From assembly GCA_947370975.1 (NCBI GenBank), contig CANBNG010000003.1, positions 1 to 64,000 on the forward strand: DNA of 64,000 nucleotides, given 5' to 3'. Positions 33,941-43,981 of the stretch are shown here, piece by piece. The notes below the pieces were generated by a model that saw nothing but the letters and a program-made list of their open reading frames with translations, was not told where the DNA came from and ran no database searches. Source of the DNA: Beijerinckiaceae bacterium. Lineage in GTDB: Bacteria > Pseudomonadota > Alphaproteobacteria > Rhizobiales > Beijerinckiaceae. Positions within the stretch are counted from its first letter, which is position 1; every line of letters starts with the position of its first letter. Made by a program: the position numbers and the translations under genes.

Positions 33941-35734
33941 TTAGAATGCGTCGGCCGGCATGGCCATGAGTATGTCAGCGCCCGCGCTGATGCGCGCAAG
34001 GTGGGCCGCTGTTTCGGGCATCATGCGCTGCATGAAGAATGTTCCCGCGATCAGTTTGGCATTCATCGCTTCCGCAAGCGAGGGGTCTGCGGCCTTGCGC
34101 GCCAGCGCGGCATCGGCGATCCGCAGCCACATATAGCCCATGGCCACGAGGCCGAAGAGATGCATGTAATCGGTAGAGCCTGCGCCCGCATTGTCGGGCT
34201 TGGCCATGGCGTTCTGCATCAGCCACATGGTGGCTTTCTGCAAATGGTCGAGGCCGGTCTTGAGGCCATTGGTAAAGGGCGCGAGCGCCGCCTCGCCCTC
34301 TTTCTCTTTCAGGCAAGCGCCGACCTCGTTGAAGAAGGTCATGACGGCGCGCCCGCCACCCTTCGGCAATTTGCGGCCGACAAGATCGAGCGCCTGAATG
34401 CCATTCGCGCCTTCATAGATCATGGCAATGCGCGCATCGCGCACGAATTGCTCCATGCCCCATTCGCCGACATAGCCATGCCCGCCAAACACCTGTTGCG
34501 CCTTGACCGTATTGGCAAAGCCCGTGTCGGTGAGCACGCCCTTGAGCACGGGCGTCATCAGTCCGAGCATGTCATCGGCGGCGCGGATCTGCGCCTCCTC
34601 GCCAGAGCGGTGGGCAATGTCGCTCTTGAGCGCCGTCCACAAGACCAGCGCGCGCGCCGCCTCGTTGAAGGCCCGCATCTCGAGCAACATGCGCCGCACA
34701 TCGGGGTGAACGATGATGGGATCGGCCTGTTTCTCAGGGACTTTTGCGCCAGACAGCGCGCGGCCCTGCAGCCGGTCGCGCGCATAGGCGGCGGCATTCT
34801 GATAGGCGACTTCCGATTGCGCGAGCCCCTGAATGGCAACGCCGAGCCGCGCCTCGTTCATCATGACGAACATGGCATTGAGGCCGCGATTTTCTTCGCC
34901 GATCAGCCAGCCCGTCGCGCCATCGTAATTCATCACGCAGGTGGAATTGCCGTGAATGCCCATCTTGTGCTCGATCGAGCCACAGGACACGCCATTGCGC
35001 GCGCCGGGATTGGCCTGCGCATCGGGCAGGAATTTCGGCACGATGAAAAGCGAAATGCCCTTGGTGCCCGCAGGCGCACCCGCGATGCGCGCGAGCACGA
35101 GATGGACGATGTTTTCGGTCAGATCATGTTCGCCGGCGGAGATGAAAATCTTTTGGCCGGTGAGAGCATAAGCGCCATCGCCCAAGGGCACGGCGCGCGT
35201 CTTGATGAGGCCGAGATCGGTGCCGCAATGGGGCTCGGTCAGGTTCATCGTGCCAGACCAGGCGCCCGAGATGAGCTTGGGCGCATAAAGCGCCTTCTGC
35301 GCCTCACTGCCATGGGTGAGCAGCGCGGCCAGCGCGCCCTGCGACAGGCCCGGATACATGGCAAAGGCCATATTCGCGGAGGACGCAAATTCATTCACCA
35401 CCGCGCCCAGCGTATAGGGCAGGCCCTGCCCGCCATATTGCGGATCGGCGGCCAGGCCAATCCATCCGCCGTCGGCAAAAGCGTCATAAGCAGCCTTGAA
35501 ACCCTTGGGGACGCTGACCGAGCCATCGACCGCGCGCTTGCACCCTTCGCGGTCGCCCGGGAGGTTGAGAGGCTGGAGCACATCCTCGCAGAGTTTTGCG
35601 GCCTCGCCGAGAATGGCCTCCACGACGTCCGGCGTGGCATCGGAAAATCCCGGCAGGTTGGCAAGGCGCTCCCACCCGAACACCTGGGTCAGAAGAAAAT
35701 GCACATCCGCAACTGGCGCCCTGTAGCTCGGCAT
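33941..35734 (-). CDS. acyl-CoA dehydrogenase with extra C-terminal domain
   Basis: Start at 35734 (MPSYRAPVADVHFLL) with GGGAGAGG upstream; 597 residues, the size of the long-chain type with a C-terminal extension. LTEPHCGTDLGLIKTRA, GQKIFISAGEHDL and IYEGANGIQALDLVGRKL are standard FAD-binding and catalytic-region segments. First gene of the operon, 13 bases ahead of the thiolase gene. An operator-like dyad (35761-35786) lies directly upstream. Confidence 0.94.
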   Translation of the reverse strand: MPSYRAPVADVHFLLTQVFGWERLANLPGFSDATPDVVEAILGEAAKLCEDVLQPLNLPGDREGCKRAVDGSVSVPKGFKAAYDAFADGGWIGLAADPQYGGQGLPYTLGAVVNEFASSANMAFAMYPGLSQGALAALLTHGSEAQKALYAPKLISGAWSGTMNLTEPHCGTDLGLIKTRAVPLGDGAYALTGQKIFISAGEHDLTENIVHLVLARIAGAPAGTKGISLFIVPKFLPDAQANPGARNGVSCGSIEHKMGIHGNSTCVMNYDGATGWLIGEENRGLNAMFVMMNEARLGVAIQGLAQSEVAYQNAAAYARDRLQGRALSGAKVPEKQADPIIVHPDVRRMLLEMRAFNEAARALVLWTALKSDIAHRSGEEAQIRAADDMLGLMTPVLKGVLTDTGFANTVKAQQVFGGHGYVGEWGMEQFVRDARIAMIYEGANGIQALDLVGRKLPKGGGRAVMTFFNEVGACLKEKEGEAALAPFTNGLKTGLDHLQKATMWLMQNAMAKPDNAGAGSTDYMHLFGLVAMGYMWLRIADAALARKAADPSLAEAMNAKLIAGTFFMQRMMPETAAHLARISAGADILMAMPADAF

Positions 35735-35760
35735 GGCTGCCTCTCCCTTGGACCGGTTCT

Positions 35761-35786
35761 GATTTAGTTCATATATAAACCAAATC
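35761..35786. promoter_or_regulatory. operator-like dyad upstream of the beta-oxidation operon
   Basis: GATTTAGTT (35761-35769) and AACCAAATC (35778-35786) match as inverted arms at 8 of 9 positions around 8 AT-rich bases, 27 bases before the acyl-CoA dehydrogenase start. The MerR-type gene just upstream is the natural candidate to bind it. Confidence 0.5.
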
Positions 35787-35819
35787 GACCCCTCCAGCAA
35801 GATGCAACGCCGGAGCGCC

Positions 35820-35856
35820 AAAAAAGAAAGCCTGCCGCTGGTGGCGGCAGGCTTTC
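35820..35856 (-). terminator. terminator of the MerR gene
   Basis: GAAAGCCTGCCGC (35826-35838) pairs perfectly over 13 bases with 35844-35856; on the minus strand a T run follows. It separates the regulator gene from the operon behind it. Confidence 0.85.
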
Positions 35857-35878
35857 AAACTCGGACGTTCGGACGCCT

Positions 35879-36352
35879 TCAGGCGACTGCGGCAGCCAGA
35901 TCGGGCGCGACCGCATCGGCTGCGGCGAGCTTTTCATGCGTGCTGCGCAGCTCGCGAATCGCGACATCGAGGTCGGCACGCTGGCGCTCCAGCATCGCGA
36001 TCTGCTCAAGAACCTGCGCGGGGGCCAGGCTCAGCGACAGATTGGCTGAATCATCCTCAGCTGTTTCGATCATTCCGCGGATTTCCGTCAGCGTGAATCC
36101 GAGCTGCTTTCCCTTAAGAATCAACCCAAGACGGGCGCGGGTCGGGGCATCGTAGAGGCGGGTGACGCCCCGGCGCATCGGCTGCAGAAGGCCGCGCTCC
36201 TCGTAAAAGCGCAGCGCCCGCAAGCTGATATTATGGATGCGAGAAATGTCGCCTATCGTCATGAAATCATTTTGGGAGCCGGGCCGCGTGGGGGCGGTGG
36301 GCCGATCTTTCGCAATTGAAAGGGCGGTGGGGCGGCTGTCCTCGATCAGCAT
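35879..36352 (-). CDS. MerR family transcriptional regulator
   Basis: Start placed at 36352 because GAGG lies 8 bases upstream; a later Met at 36262 (MTIGDISRIHNIS) begins right at the DNA-binding domain but has no clear ribosome binding site. The product has the MerR winged helix (residues about 31-100 from the upstream start: ISLRALRFYEERGLLQPMRRG) and a C-terminal coiled coil (QVLEQIAMLERQRADLDVAIREL). No Cys-rich metal-binding loop is seen. It sits just upstream of the acyl-CoA dehydrogenase operon on the same strand and likely controls it in response to an acyl-CoA, as related MerR regulators do. Confidence 0.88.
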   Translation of the reverse strand: MLIEDSRPTALSIAKDRPTAPTRPGSQNDFMTIGDISRIHNISLRALRFYEERGLLQPMRRGVTRLYDAPTRARLGLILKGKQLGFTLTEIRGMIETAEDDSANLSLSLAPAQVLEQIAMLERQRADLDVAIRELRSTHEKLAAADAVAPDLAAAVA

Positions 36353-36636
36353 TGAAAAAACCTCATCCTTAAGGGAAGGCCTCACAACCGTTGCGGGATG
36401 TGAAACATTAATTGCAAGGCTTGAGATTAAAGCTGAGTCGCTGCCATTTGCAACTAAAGATTGTAACGCGGCGGAATTACAACCCTGGCTCCCTTTCCCC
36501 CGTCCCAAAAAGGGGCATGGTTAACGACCTGTTTACCGCGTTTGGGGCACCCTCCCGAACAGGCGATGCAGGTGATTCCCTCTCCTGCAGCGCCCCCACC
36601 CTTGCAATCTGGGCCGTCTGGCCCTTGGACGAATGA

Positions 36637-39600
36637 ATGACCAAGTCGGTTCCCTGGGGCCACATCAGCAGCGGTTTCGACGCGCATGGGGCTGCACGGG
36701 AAGCCGCGCGCCGCGCTGGCGTGAGCGTGGCTGAATGGCTCGAGCAGGCCATCGCCGAACAGGCCGCCTATGCAGGCCTTGATGCCGACGAGCTCACCGA
36801 GGACGAAAAGGTCGAGGCGATTGTCGCCAGGCTTGAAACGCTGGCCGAAGCCGAGCCCGTTCGCGCGCCGCGCCGCCGCCGTGCCGATGGCTCGCCCTCA
36901 CCCGCCGCACGCCGCCAAACCGACAGATTTTTCCCCGACATGCATCTGCTGGATGCTGCCGCATCCCGCCTCGAACAGCGCCCGGACGGGGATGATCCGG
37001 TCCATCGGGTCGCCCGTCGCCTTGCCGAAATCGAATCCGCCTTGACCGAGCGCGCACCCGCGCGCCGCCGCGAGGCGCGCAACGAGCCTTTGGGCGAGAT
37101 CGAGGGTCAGCTGCGCCGCATCGCCGAGCGTCTGCGTGCCGAAGCCCCCGCCCCCGCGCGCACCCGACGCGCACCCGCAGGCCTCGAGCGCATCGAGGAC
37201 AAGCTCAACACTTTGCTCGCCTCGCTTGAGCCCACCGCCCCGCGCGAGCGTGCGAGCCCGAAAAGCAACGATGACTTGCAGACGCAGTTGAGCGCCATCC
37301 GCAGCCAGATGGGCGAGCTCGATCACGCATCTGCCCCGGCAAAGAGCGATGTCGCGCGCCTTCGCACGCAGATTGAAGAATTGGCGCGCGCCATCGAGAT
37401 CATCGGCGCACGCGCCAATGCGCAAGGCGTCGAACCGGCACTGAAGGAATTGCTCGCGCGCATCGATGAGTCACGCAGCAATGGCGTGACGGATGCCGCG
37501 CTTGCGCCCGTTGTCAGCCTGCTGAACGACATTGGCGGCACGCTGAAAGCCTCGCCCCTGGCGCTGACCCGCGCGATGGCCGACCAGATCGAGCATGTCT
37601 ATGAGCGCCTCGATGCGCAGGCGCGCGGCGGGCTCGACACAGGCTCTTTCACCGCCATCAAGCAGCAGACGGAAACGATTGCGCGCACGATTCCCGACAT
37701 CATCGGCCGGCTGACCTCGCACGAGGCTCTGGAACGCCAGATCAAATTGCTGAGTGCACGCATCGAGGATATTGCGCGCGCGCCGCACGAACTTGCCGAG
37801 CGCCTTGTCGAACTCGTCGAAGAGATGCGCCTGTCGATTGACCGGCTCGATGCCAACCCGGCGCTGCGCGCGCTGGAGCGGCGTCTTGAAGATCTCTCAT
37901 GGCGGGGCGAGGACATGTCGCCGGCGCTTGCCGCCACGCTCGAATATGTGCGCAGCGCCATTGACGGCCTTGCCGATCACCCCGCCTTTTCAGCCATTCA
38001 TGCCAAAATGGCGGAACTGGCCGCCCAATCGAGCGCCTTTCCGACGCGGCTGCTGGAGACCTTGAGCGATCTGCGCCAGTCCATCGAGCGCATGGCGTCC
38101 AATCCCGCGCTTCTGGCGCTGGAGGAGCGGTTGCTGGAGGCCAATGCGCGCGCCACGCCACTGCCCGGCCACATCACCGAGAGCCTCGTTGAAATTCGCC
38201 TCGCCATCGAACGCCTCGCAGCCAATGCCGGCATGCGCGCGCAAGACGATGGCAGCCATGCGCTCGCGGGCGTGCCCGCCAAGCTTGAATCCATCGAAAA
38301 AAGCGTCACGCAGCTTTCGGAAAAAATCGACGCTGCACAATTCTCCAGCGACGCGCCGATCATCGAGCGGCTGTCCAGCCTGCAGGATGTGCTTGTTTCG
38401 CGGCTTGATCGCATGCGCAGCGAATTGCCGGGCGAACAGATCGCCGGCCTCCTCGCGCGCGTCGAAGACGTGCATCGCGCGATGGAGCAGCCGCAACTCG
38501 CCGCGCTGCCTGAAGGGCGGCTTGAGGATCTCGTCGCGCAGCTCGCGACCAAACTCGAGCGCGCATCGGCGACTGAATCAGGCGACCCGCGCGCGCTGCA
38601 GGCGCTTGAAAATCAGGTTCTGCGGATTGCCGAGCGGCTCGACCGCAACGGCGAGACTGTGGACGCGATCAGCTCGCTTGAGCGCAGCATGGGCGATCTC
38701 TTCACCCAGGTTGAAGAAACGCGCCATGCCGCCAGCGAAGCTGCCGGGGGATCGATTGGCGATGCCATCGCGCGCGATCTCTCAAGCCTGCGCGCCGTGC
38801 AGGATGAGGCCGACCGCCGCACGCAGGCAACGCTCAATGCCGTGCACGAAACGTTAGAAAAAGTCGTTGATCGGCTGGCCTATCTTGAAGGCGATGTCGG
38901 CACGCTGCGGGCCGGCAAAGCGCCGCCCGCGCCTGTGCCGGTGCCCATGCCTGTATCTGTGCCTGACACAGCAGCGCCGATTGTTGCGCCCGGCCCGGCA
39001 AGCCTGCTTGGCACGGCAGCACCTGAAGTCTTGATCGAGCCAGGCTCGGGCTTTACGCCGACAGCTCCCGCGCGCCAGGATCTGGCGATGGAATTTGGCG
39101 AGCCGCGCAGCGCCCAGAAAAGCTTCATTGCCGCCGCCCGCCGCGCCTCGCAGATGCTGGCTGGCGCAACGCCCGCGCCGCGCGCAGAGACGCGTAATGC
39201 TGCAGCGCCCGACCGTGAATTTGCCGATGCGCGCACACGCGCGCGCGCCGCTGCGCAGGGACATGATGAGGGCGAGGAGACCGGCGGCCTGCTCGGCGAC
39301 AAGGCGCGCACGATCATGCTGAGCCTTGCTGGCCTCGTTCTGCTAGCCGGCGCATATCAAATTGTGCGTGAGCGGCCAGCCGCGAGCACGACGACTGCCA
39401 AACAGCCCAATGCCATCGTCGAGCCTGCGACTGCGGAGCCGCGTGAGGCAACAGATATGCTCTCCGTTGGCACGATCGCCAAGATCGATCCGACCACGCC
39501 GCTCGTCACCGATCTCGCCAAGAGCGGCAATGTCGCCGCGCAATATGAACTGGCGACGCGCCTTGTCGAGGGCCGTGGCATGCTGCGCGATGCGGGCCAG

Positions 39601-40191
39601 GCAATTCAATGGTTCCGCAAGGCAGCCGACCAGAATTACGCGCCCGCGCAATATCGTCTGGGCGCCTTGTTTGAAAAGGGCGCGGGCACCCAGCGCTCGG
39701 GCAAAACAGCTGCGCTCTGGTATGGCAAGGCGGCAGAGGCCGGCCATGTGCGCGCCATGCATAATCTCGGCGTGCTGCTGGCAGATGGCATCGACGGCAA
39801 GCCTGATTATGACGCCGCGGCGCAGATGTTCCGCAAGGCCGCCGAACATGGCGTGCGCGACAGCCAGTTCAATCTGGCCGTGCTCCATGTGCGCGGGCTT
39901 GGCGTGCCGCAGGATCTTGCCGAAGCTTATAAATGGTTCTCGCTCGCGGTGACGCAGGGCGACAGCGATGCGCTTGCCAAGCGCGATGAAATTGCCCAGC
40001 GCATGCAGCCGCGCCAGCTCACCGATGCGCGCAGGGCCACCGAGGCTTTCGCCTTGCGCAAGCCCAATCCGCTCGCCAACGATCCGGCCCCGCTTGAAAC
40101 CATCCTCAATGCCCCGCGCGCAAGCGCGCAGGACGCGCCAGATGCGCCCGCGCGCGGCAAGACGCAAGACCGCGTGACGCAGCTGAAATGA
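36637..40191 (+). CDS. PodJ-like polarity protein with coiled coils, one membrane span and Sel1 repeats
   Basis: 1184 residues. The N-terminus (AAREAARRAGVSVAEWLEQAI) matches the short motif that starts alphaproteobacterial PodJ-like proteins. Residues about 100-770 are Ala/Glu/Arg-rich with repeated coiled-coil stretches of the type RLSxLE/SIERMxxNPAL. A single span (IMLSLAGLVLLAGAYQ, about 894-909) separates a cytoplasmic part from periplasmic Sel1 repeats (about 965-1110: AAQYELATRLVEGRGM, AQYRLGALFEKGAG, AMHNLGVLLADG, SQFNLAVLHVRGLG). No C-terminal peptidoglycan-binding domain, unlike Caulobacter PodJ. Likely a pole-organising scaffold. Confidence 0.82.
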   Translation: MTKSVPWGHISSGFDAHGAAREAARRAGVSVAEWLEQAIAEQAAYAGLDADELTEDEKVEAIVARLETLAEAEPVRAPRRRRADGSPSPAARRQTDRFFPDMHLLDAAASRLEQRPDGDDPVHRVARRLAEIESALTERAPARRREARNEPLGEIEGQLRRIAERLRAEAPAPARTRRAPAGLERIEDKLNTLLASLEPTAPRERASPKSNDDLQTQLSAIRSQMGELDHASAPAKSDVARLRTQIEELARAIEIIGARANAQGVEPALKELLARIDESRSNGVTDAALAPVVSLLNDIGGTLKASPLALTRAMADQIEHVYERLDAQARGGLDTGSFTAIKQQTETIARTIPDIIGRLTSHEALERQIKLLSARIEDIARAPHELAERLVELVEEMRLSIDRLDANPALRALERRLEDLSWRGEDMSPALAATLEYVRSAIDGLADHPAFSAIHAKMAELAAQSSAFPTRLLETLSDLRQSIERMASNPALLALEERLLEANARATPLPGHITESLVEIRLAIERLAANAGMRAQDDGSHALAGVPAKLESIEKSVTQLSEKIDAAQFSSDAPIIERLSSLQDVLVSRLDRMRSELPGEQIAGLLARVEDVHRAMEQPQLAALPEGRLEDLVAQLATKLERASATESGDPRALQALENQVLRIAERLDRNGETVDAISSLERSMGDLFTQVEETRHAASEAAGGSIGDAIARDLSSLRAVQDEADRRTQATLNAVHETLEKVVDRLAYLEGDVGTLRAGKAPPAPVPVPMPVSVPDTAAPIVAPGPASLLGTAAPEVLIEPGSGFTPTAPARQDLAMEFGEPRSAQKSFIAAARRASQMLAGATPAPRAETRNAAAPDREFADARTRARAAAQGHDEGEETGGLLGDKARTIMLSLAGLVLLAGAYQIVRERPAASTTTAKQPNAIVEPATAEPREATDMLSVGTIAKIDPTTPLVTDLAKSGNVAAQYELATRLVEGRGMLRDAGQAIQWFRKAADQNYAPAQYRLGALFEKGAGTQRSGKTAALWYGKAAEAGHVRAMHNLGVLLADGIDGKPDYDAAAQMFRKAAEHGVRDSQFNLAVLHVRGLGVPQDLAEAYKWFSLAVTQGDSDALAKRDEIAQRMQPRQLTDARRATEAFALRKPNPLANDPAPLETILNAPRASAQDAPDAPARGKTQDRVTQLK

Positions 40192-40691
40192 ACGCGAACG
40201 CGCACGACACCGCACATGAATCCATGCCCATTTCCGCGCTTCTGCTCGGCGTTGGCGGGTTGATCCCCTTTTTCGGCCTTGCACTCTGGCAGGGTTTTGC
40301 GGGCGACGATGTGCTGGCCGAGCGCCTGCTTGCGGGCTTTGTGTTTTACGCAGCCTCCATCCTGTCCTTTCTGGGCGGCATCGGCTGGGGCCTGGCAATC
40401 GGTGAGCGTGACCCGCTTCAGCGCGGACTTTCCTTTGGCGTCAGCATCGTGCCATCGCTCATCGCCTGGGCAGCGGCGTTCGTGAATGTGCAAAATCTCG
40501 GCTTTTCACTGGGTGTTCTTGCCGCCGCCTTTTTGCTTCAGGGCTTTTGGGACTGGCGCCTCGTGCACAGCGGGCGCGCGCCGCGCTGGTTCGGGCATTT
40601 GCGCATCGGCCTGACGTGTGCCGTGCTCTGCGCCATCGCCATCACCTGGATGTTGCAGCCAGACCTTGCGGGCATCGGCGGCACGCTCTGA
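40188..40691 (+). CDS. DUF3429 family membrane protein
   Basis: A 167-residue protein with five predicted spans. LLLGVGGLIPFFGLALWQ and the AASILSFLGGIGWGLAI segment are typical of DUF3429. Its ATG overlaps the TGA of the PodJ-like gene (ATGA), so the two are translationally coupled. Function unknown. Confidence 0.85.
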   Translation: MNANAHDTAHESMPISALLLGVGGLIPFFGLALWQGFAGDDVLAERLLAGFVFYAASILSFLGGIGWGLAIGERDPLQRGLSFGVSIVPSLIAWAAAFVNVQNLGFSLGVLAAAFLLQGFWDWRLVHSGRAPRWFGHLRIGLTCAVLCAIAITWMLQPDLAGIGGTL

Positions 40692-41417
40692 TCAATCGGC
40701 GTGACATTGCGCATGGGCAATAGCATAGACGCGTTGCCGGCCGAGCACATGGGCTTGCGGCGCACGCGCTGGAAACAGCGGCGCAAAAGCGACATCACGC
40801 AGATTGAGCCCGCCCGCATAAGCGCCGAAGGCCGGCATGATGCAGCGCTCGCCATCGCTGGCAAAACACCGCCGACGCAAACTGCCGCTGGCCGTGACGA
40901 CGCGCGCCACCGGATGCAGATGCCCTGCGATTTCGCCATAGCACGCGCCCGCGCGCGGCTCATGGCGGAAGGTCAAGGCGCCGATGCGGATTTCATCCTG
41001 CGCTGTCCCGCCCAAGGCTGCGGGCGGCAAGGGATCGTGATTGCCCGCAATCCAGATCCAGTCGCGCCCGGCCTGCAAGGCGCGCAAGGAGGCTCGATCC
41101 TGATCGCCCATGCGCTCTGCCGCCGCGCGGTCATGAAAGGAATCACCCAGCGCAATCACGCGCGCAGGATTGTAGCGCGCAATCGCACGCGCCAGATGGC
41201 CAAGCGTTGCGGCCGTGTCGAAGGGCGGCAGCAACACGCGGCGGCGCGCGTAGCTCGATCCTTTTTCCAGATGCAGATCGGCGACAATCAGCAGGCGCTC
41301 GCTGTCGAGAAACAGCACGCCGGAGGCATCCGCCGTCAGGCTCACGCCGGCAATGACGATCTCCTGCGGCGCGGTGGCGGCGCGCAGAGTGGCAATCGAT
41401 ATGCGTGCGCCCGTCAT
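40692..41417 (-). CDS. pdeM: ligase-associated DNA damage response endonuclease PdeM
   Basis: A 241-residue metallophosphoesterase with the binuclear metal motifs: D47-x-H49 in IVADLHLEKGSSYARRR, GDSFHD, AGNHDPL and the AGHLHPVARV pair. ADLHLEKGSSYA is the hallmark of PdeM-type proteins, which are encoded next to Lhr-like helicases. The start overlaps the helicase stop by 4 bases (ATGA). Its partners, ligase and exonuclease, are encoded about 9 kb away at 50722-53432 rather than adjacent. Confidence 0.93.
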   Translation of the reverse strand: MTGARISIATLRAATAPQEIVIAGVSLTADASGVLFLDSERLLIVADLHLEKGSSYARRRVLLPPFDTAATLGHLARAIARYNPARVIALGDSFHDRAAAERMGDQDRASLRALQAGRDWIWIAGNHDPLPPAALGGTAQDEIRIGALTFRHEPRAGACYGEIAGHLHPVARVVTASGSLRRRCFASDGERCIMPAFGAYAGGLNLRDVAFAPLFPARAPQAHVLGRQRVYAIAHAQCHAD

Positions 41418-43972
41418 GGTCCAACCGATCCTGAGGCTTCCGCAACGAGCATGGCCGCCGCCTCCGCCAGAATTTCATCCTGAGCCTCGCCATAAACCGG
41501 CTCACGGCCAATTTCCAGCATGACAGGAACCGCAAGCGGGGAAATGCGCGCAAGATCCTTGTGGACGATATGACCTTGCACACGCGCCAGCATCTGCGCG
41601 AGCCGCGCCAGATCGAGCAGACCGACCGCCGCATCCTCGCGCGCGGCGCGCAGCAGAATATGGTCCGGCTGGTGACGGCGCAGCACATCATAGATGAGAT
41701 CGGTGGAGATGGTGACCTGACGTCCGCTTTTTTCCTTGCCTGGAAAACGCCGCTCGATCAGGCCTGAAATGACCGCGCATTGCCGGAAGGTGCGCTTCAT
41801 CAAGGCCGATTCCTCGAGCCATTCCTCGAGATCGTCGCCCAGCATGTCTTGCGCAAAGAGCCCGTCGAGCGACACAAGCCCGTTGCGGAGCCTTGCCCCG
41901 ACATCGGCAACGCTCCAGATGGCGAGCGCATATTCATTGGCGACAAAGCCCATGGGCATGAGCCCCAGCCGCTCCATCCGCCGCGTCAGCAACATGCCAA
42001 GCGTCTGATGCGCGAGCCGCCCCTCGAACGGGTAGGCAACGAGATAATTGCGCCCGCCGCGCGGAAAGGTCTCGACCAGCAGATCGCCCGCGCCCGGCAA
42101 CACGGAGCGGGCGCGTTGCAGCTCGAGCCATTCGGCCACCTGTGCGGGCAGGCTCTTCCAGAGTTTGGGATTGGAGAGAAGGGCGCGCACGCGCGCGGCA
42201 AGATAGGTCGAGAGCGGAAATTTTCCCCCTGCATAAGAGGGGACCTTCGGCGTGTCGCCGCGCGCGCGCGACACCAGCGCTTCATTCTCGACAATGCCCT
42301 GCAGCGCCAGAATTTCGCCGCCAAACAAAAAAGTATCGCCGGGCGCGAGCGTCTCCAGAAAATATTCCTCGATTTCGCCAAGCACCCGCCCGCCACGCCG
42401 CAACGGCCCGGTATAGGTGGGCCCGCTTGCCGCAGCCTTTGATGCGCGCCCCTGCACGAGCCGCACTTTAAGCATGTCAGCTTCGACAATCGTGCCGACA
42501 TTCATCCGATAGGCCTGCGCCACAGCCGGATTTGAAATGCGCCAGAGCCCCTCGCTGTTTTGCCGGATCTTGGCAAAGCGGTCATAAGTTCGGAGCGCAT
42601 AACCGCCGGTTGCGACAAAATCGAGCGCGGCATCGAAGCTTGCGCGATCAAGCGCGCTATAGGGTTCGGCGCTGCTGATTTCAGCATGAAGCGCATGGGC
42701 TGAAAACGGCGCGGCGCAGGCCATGCCCAGAATATGCTGGCAGAGCACATCAAGCGCGCCGCGGCGCGCGGGCGGGGTATCCTGCGCGCCTTCGTTTGCG
42801 GCATCGATGGCCGCGCGGCATTCCAGCACTTCAAAACGGTTCGAGGGCACCAGAATGGCGCGCGAGGGCTCATCGAGCCTGTGATTGGCGCGGCCGATGC
42901 GTTGCGCCAGCCGGCTCGCCCCTTTGGGCGCGCCGATATTGATGACGAGATCAACCGCACCCCAGTCAATGCCGAGATCGAGTGTCGAGGTGCAGACAAC
43001 AGCGCGCAAAAGTCCCTGCGCCATGGCCTCTTCGACGCGGCGGCGCTGGCTTGCATCGAGCGAGCCATGGTGAAGCGCAATCGGCAGATTGTCGTCGTTG
43101 ATGCGCCAGAGCTGCTGGAAGATACCTTCCGCCTGCGCGCGCGTATTGACGAAGACAAGCGCGGTGGTGGCGTGCTTGATCTGCTCGTAGATCTCGCCAA
43201 TGGCGTGAGCAGCGCCATGGCCCGACCAGGGCAGGCGCTCGCGCGTGTCGAGCATGGAGAGATCGGCCGCAGCGCCCGGCGGGGCTGTGACGAGCGCGGC
43301 CATCTGCGAGCCAGAGCCATCCTGCGCCACGAGATAGCGGCGCAATTCATCATGATCGCGCACGGTGGCTGACAAGCCCGTCGCACTCATGCCCGGCGCA
43401 ATGGTGCGCAAACGCGCGAGATCGAGCGCAAGCAGATCGCCGCGTTTGGATGTCACCATGGCGTGCAATTCATCGAGCACGACGCGGCGCAGGGTCGCAA
43501 ACAGAAACTGCGAATCCGGGCTAGCGAGCAGCAGCGCCAATTGCTCGGGCGTGGTCAGCAATATCTGAGGCGGATCGCGGCGCTGGCGCTGGCGCTTGGA
43601 GGCCGATGTATCGCCTGTCCGTGTCTCGATGCGCAGATGCAGGTTCATTTCCGCGGCAGGCAGCTCGAGATTGCGCGCAACATCGACGGCCAGCGCCTTC
43701 AGCGGCGAAATATAAAGCGTGTGCAGGCCAGGGCCTCCCGGCGCATTGCGCGGCGCTGCGGCCTGTGCCGCCAGCTCCACCAGCGAGGGCAGGAAGCCTG
43801 CCAGCGTCTTGCCGGCGCCGGTGGGCGCCACAAGCAAGGTGCTTTCGCCTGCCTGAGCATGGGCGAGCAGTTCGAGCTGATGATTGCGCGGCGTCCAGCC
43901 GCGCGCGGCAAACCAATCCGCAAACAGCGGCGGCAGCAGGGCTCGAGGGGCTTGTGTCTTTCGCTTGCGCAC
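41414..43972 (-). CDS. ligase-associated DEXH-box helicase (Lhr-like)
   Basis: 852 residues. A Walker A LLVAPTGAGKTLAGF, the DEXH box VVLDELHAM, the GLSATVRDHDELRRYL motif III region and RIGRANHRLDEPSRAIL motif VI place it with Lhr-core helicases; the C-terminal half carries the DEAD_assoc-type domain. With PdeM, an ATP ligase and an SNM1-like exonuclease it makes up a repair system thought to act on DNA lesions such as strand crosslinks. Coupled to pdeM. Confidence 0.94.
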   Translation of the reverse strand: MRKRKTQAPRALLPPLFADWFAARGWTPRNHQLELLAHAQAGESTLLVAPTGAGKTLAGFLPSLVELAAQAAAPRNAPGGPGLHTLYISPLKALAVDVARNLELPAAEMNLHLRIETRTGDTSASKRQRQRRDPPQILLTTPEQLALLLASPDSQFLFATLRRVVLDELHAMVTSKRGDLLALDLARLRTIAPGMSATGLSATVRDHDELRRYLVAQDGSGSQMAALVTAPPGAAADLSMLDTRERLPWSGHGAAHAIGEIYEQIKHATTALVFVNTRAQAEGIFQQLWRINDDNLPIALHHGSLDASQRRRVEEAMAQGLLRAVVCTSTLDLGIDWGAVDLVINIGAPKGASRLAQRIGRANHRLDEPSRAILVPSNRFEVLECRAAIDAANEGAQDTPPARRGALDVLCQHILGMACAAPFSAHALHAEISSAEPYSALDRASFDAALDFVATGGYALRTYDRFAKIRQNSEGLWRISNPAVAQAYRMNVGTIVEADMLKVRLVQGRASKAAASGPTYTGPLRRGGRVLGEIEEYFLETLAPGDTFLFGGEILALQGIVENEALVSRARGDTPKVPSYAGGKFPLSTYLAARVRALLSNPKLWKSLPAQVAEWLELQRARSVLPGAGDLLVETFPRGGRNYLVAYPFEGRLAHQTLGMLLTRRMERLGLMPMGFVANEYALAIWSVADVGARLRNGLVSLDGLFAQDMLGDDLEEWLEESALMKRTFRQCAVISGLIERRFPGKEKSGRQVTISTDLIYDVLRRHQPDHILLRAAREDAAVGLLDLARLAQMLARVQGHIVHKDLARISPLAVPVMLEIGREPVYGEAQDEILAEAAAMLVAEASGSVGP

Positions 43973-43981
43973 CAGGAGAAA

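Noticed and set aside
33911..35767. 618-residue plus-strand frame opposite the acyl-CoA dehydrogenase gene
   Set aside because: Mirror frame of a gene with intact FAD-binding motifs; no ribosome binding site or domain.
41780..42442. 220-residue plus-strand frame opposite the Lhr-like helicase gene
   Set aside because: Shadow frame; the minus-strand helicase is continuous through it.
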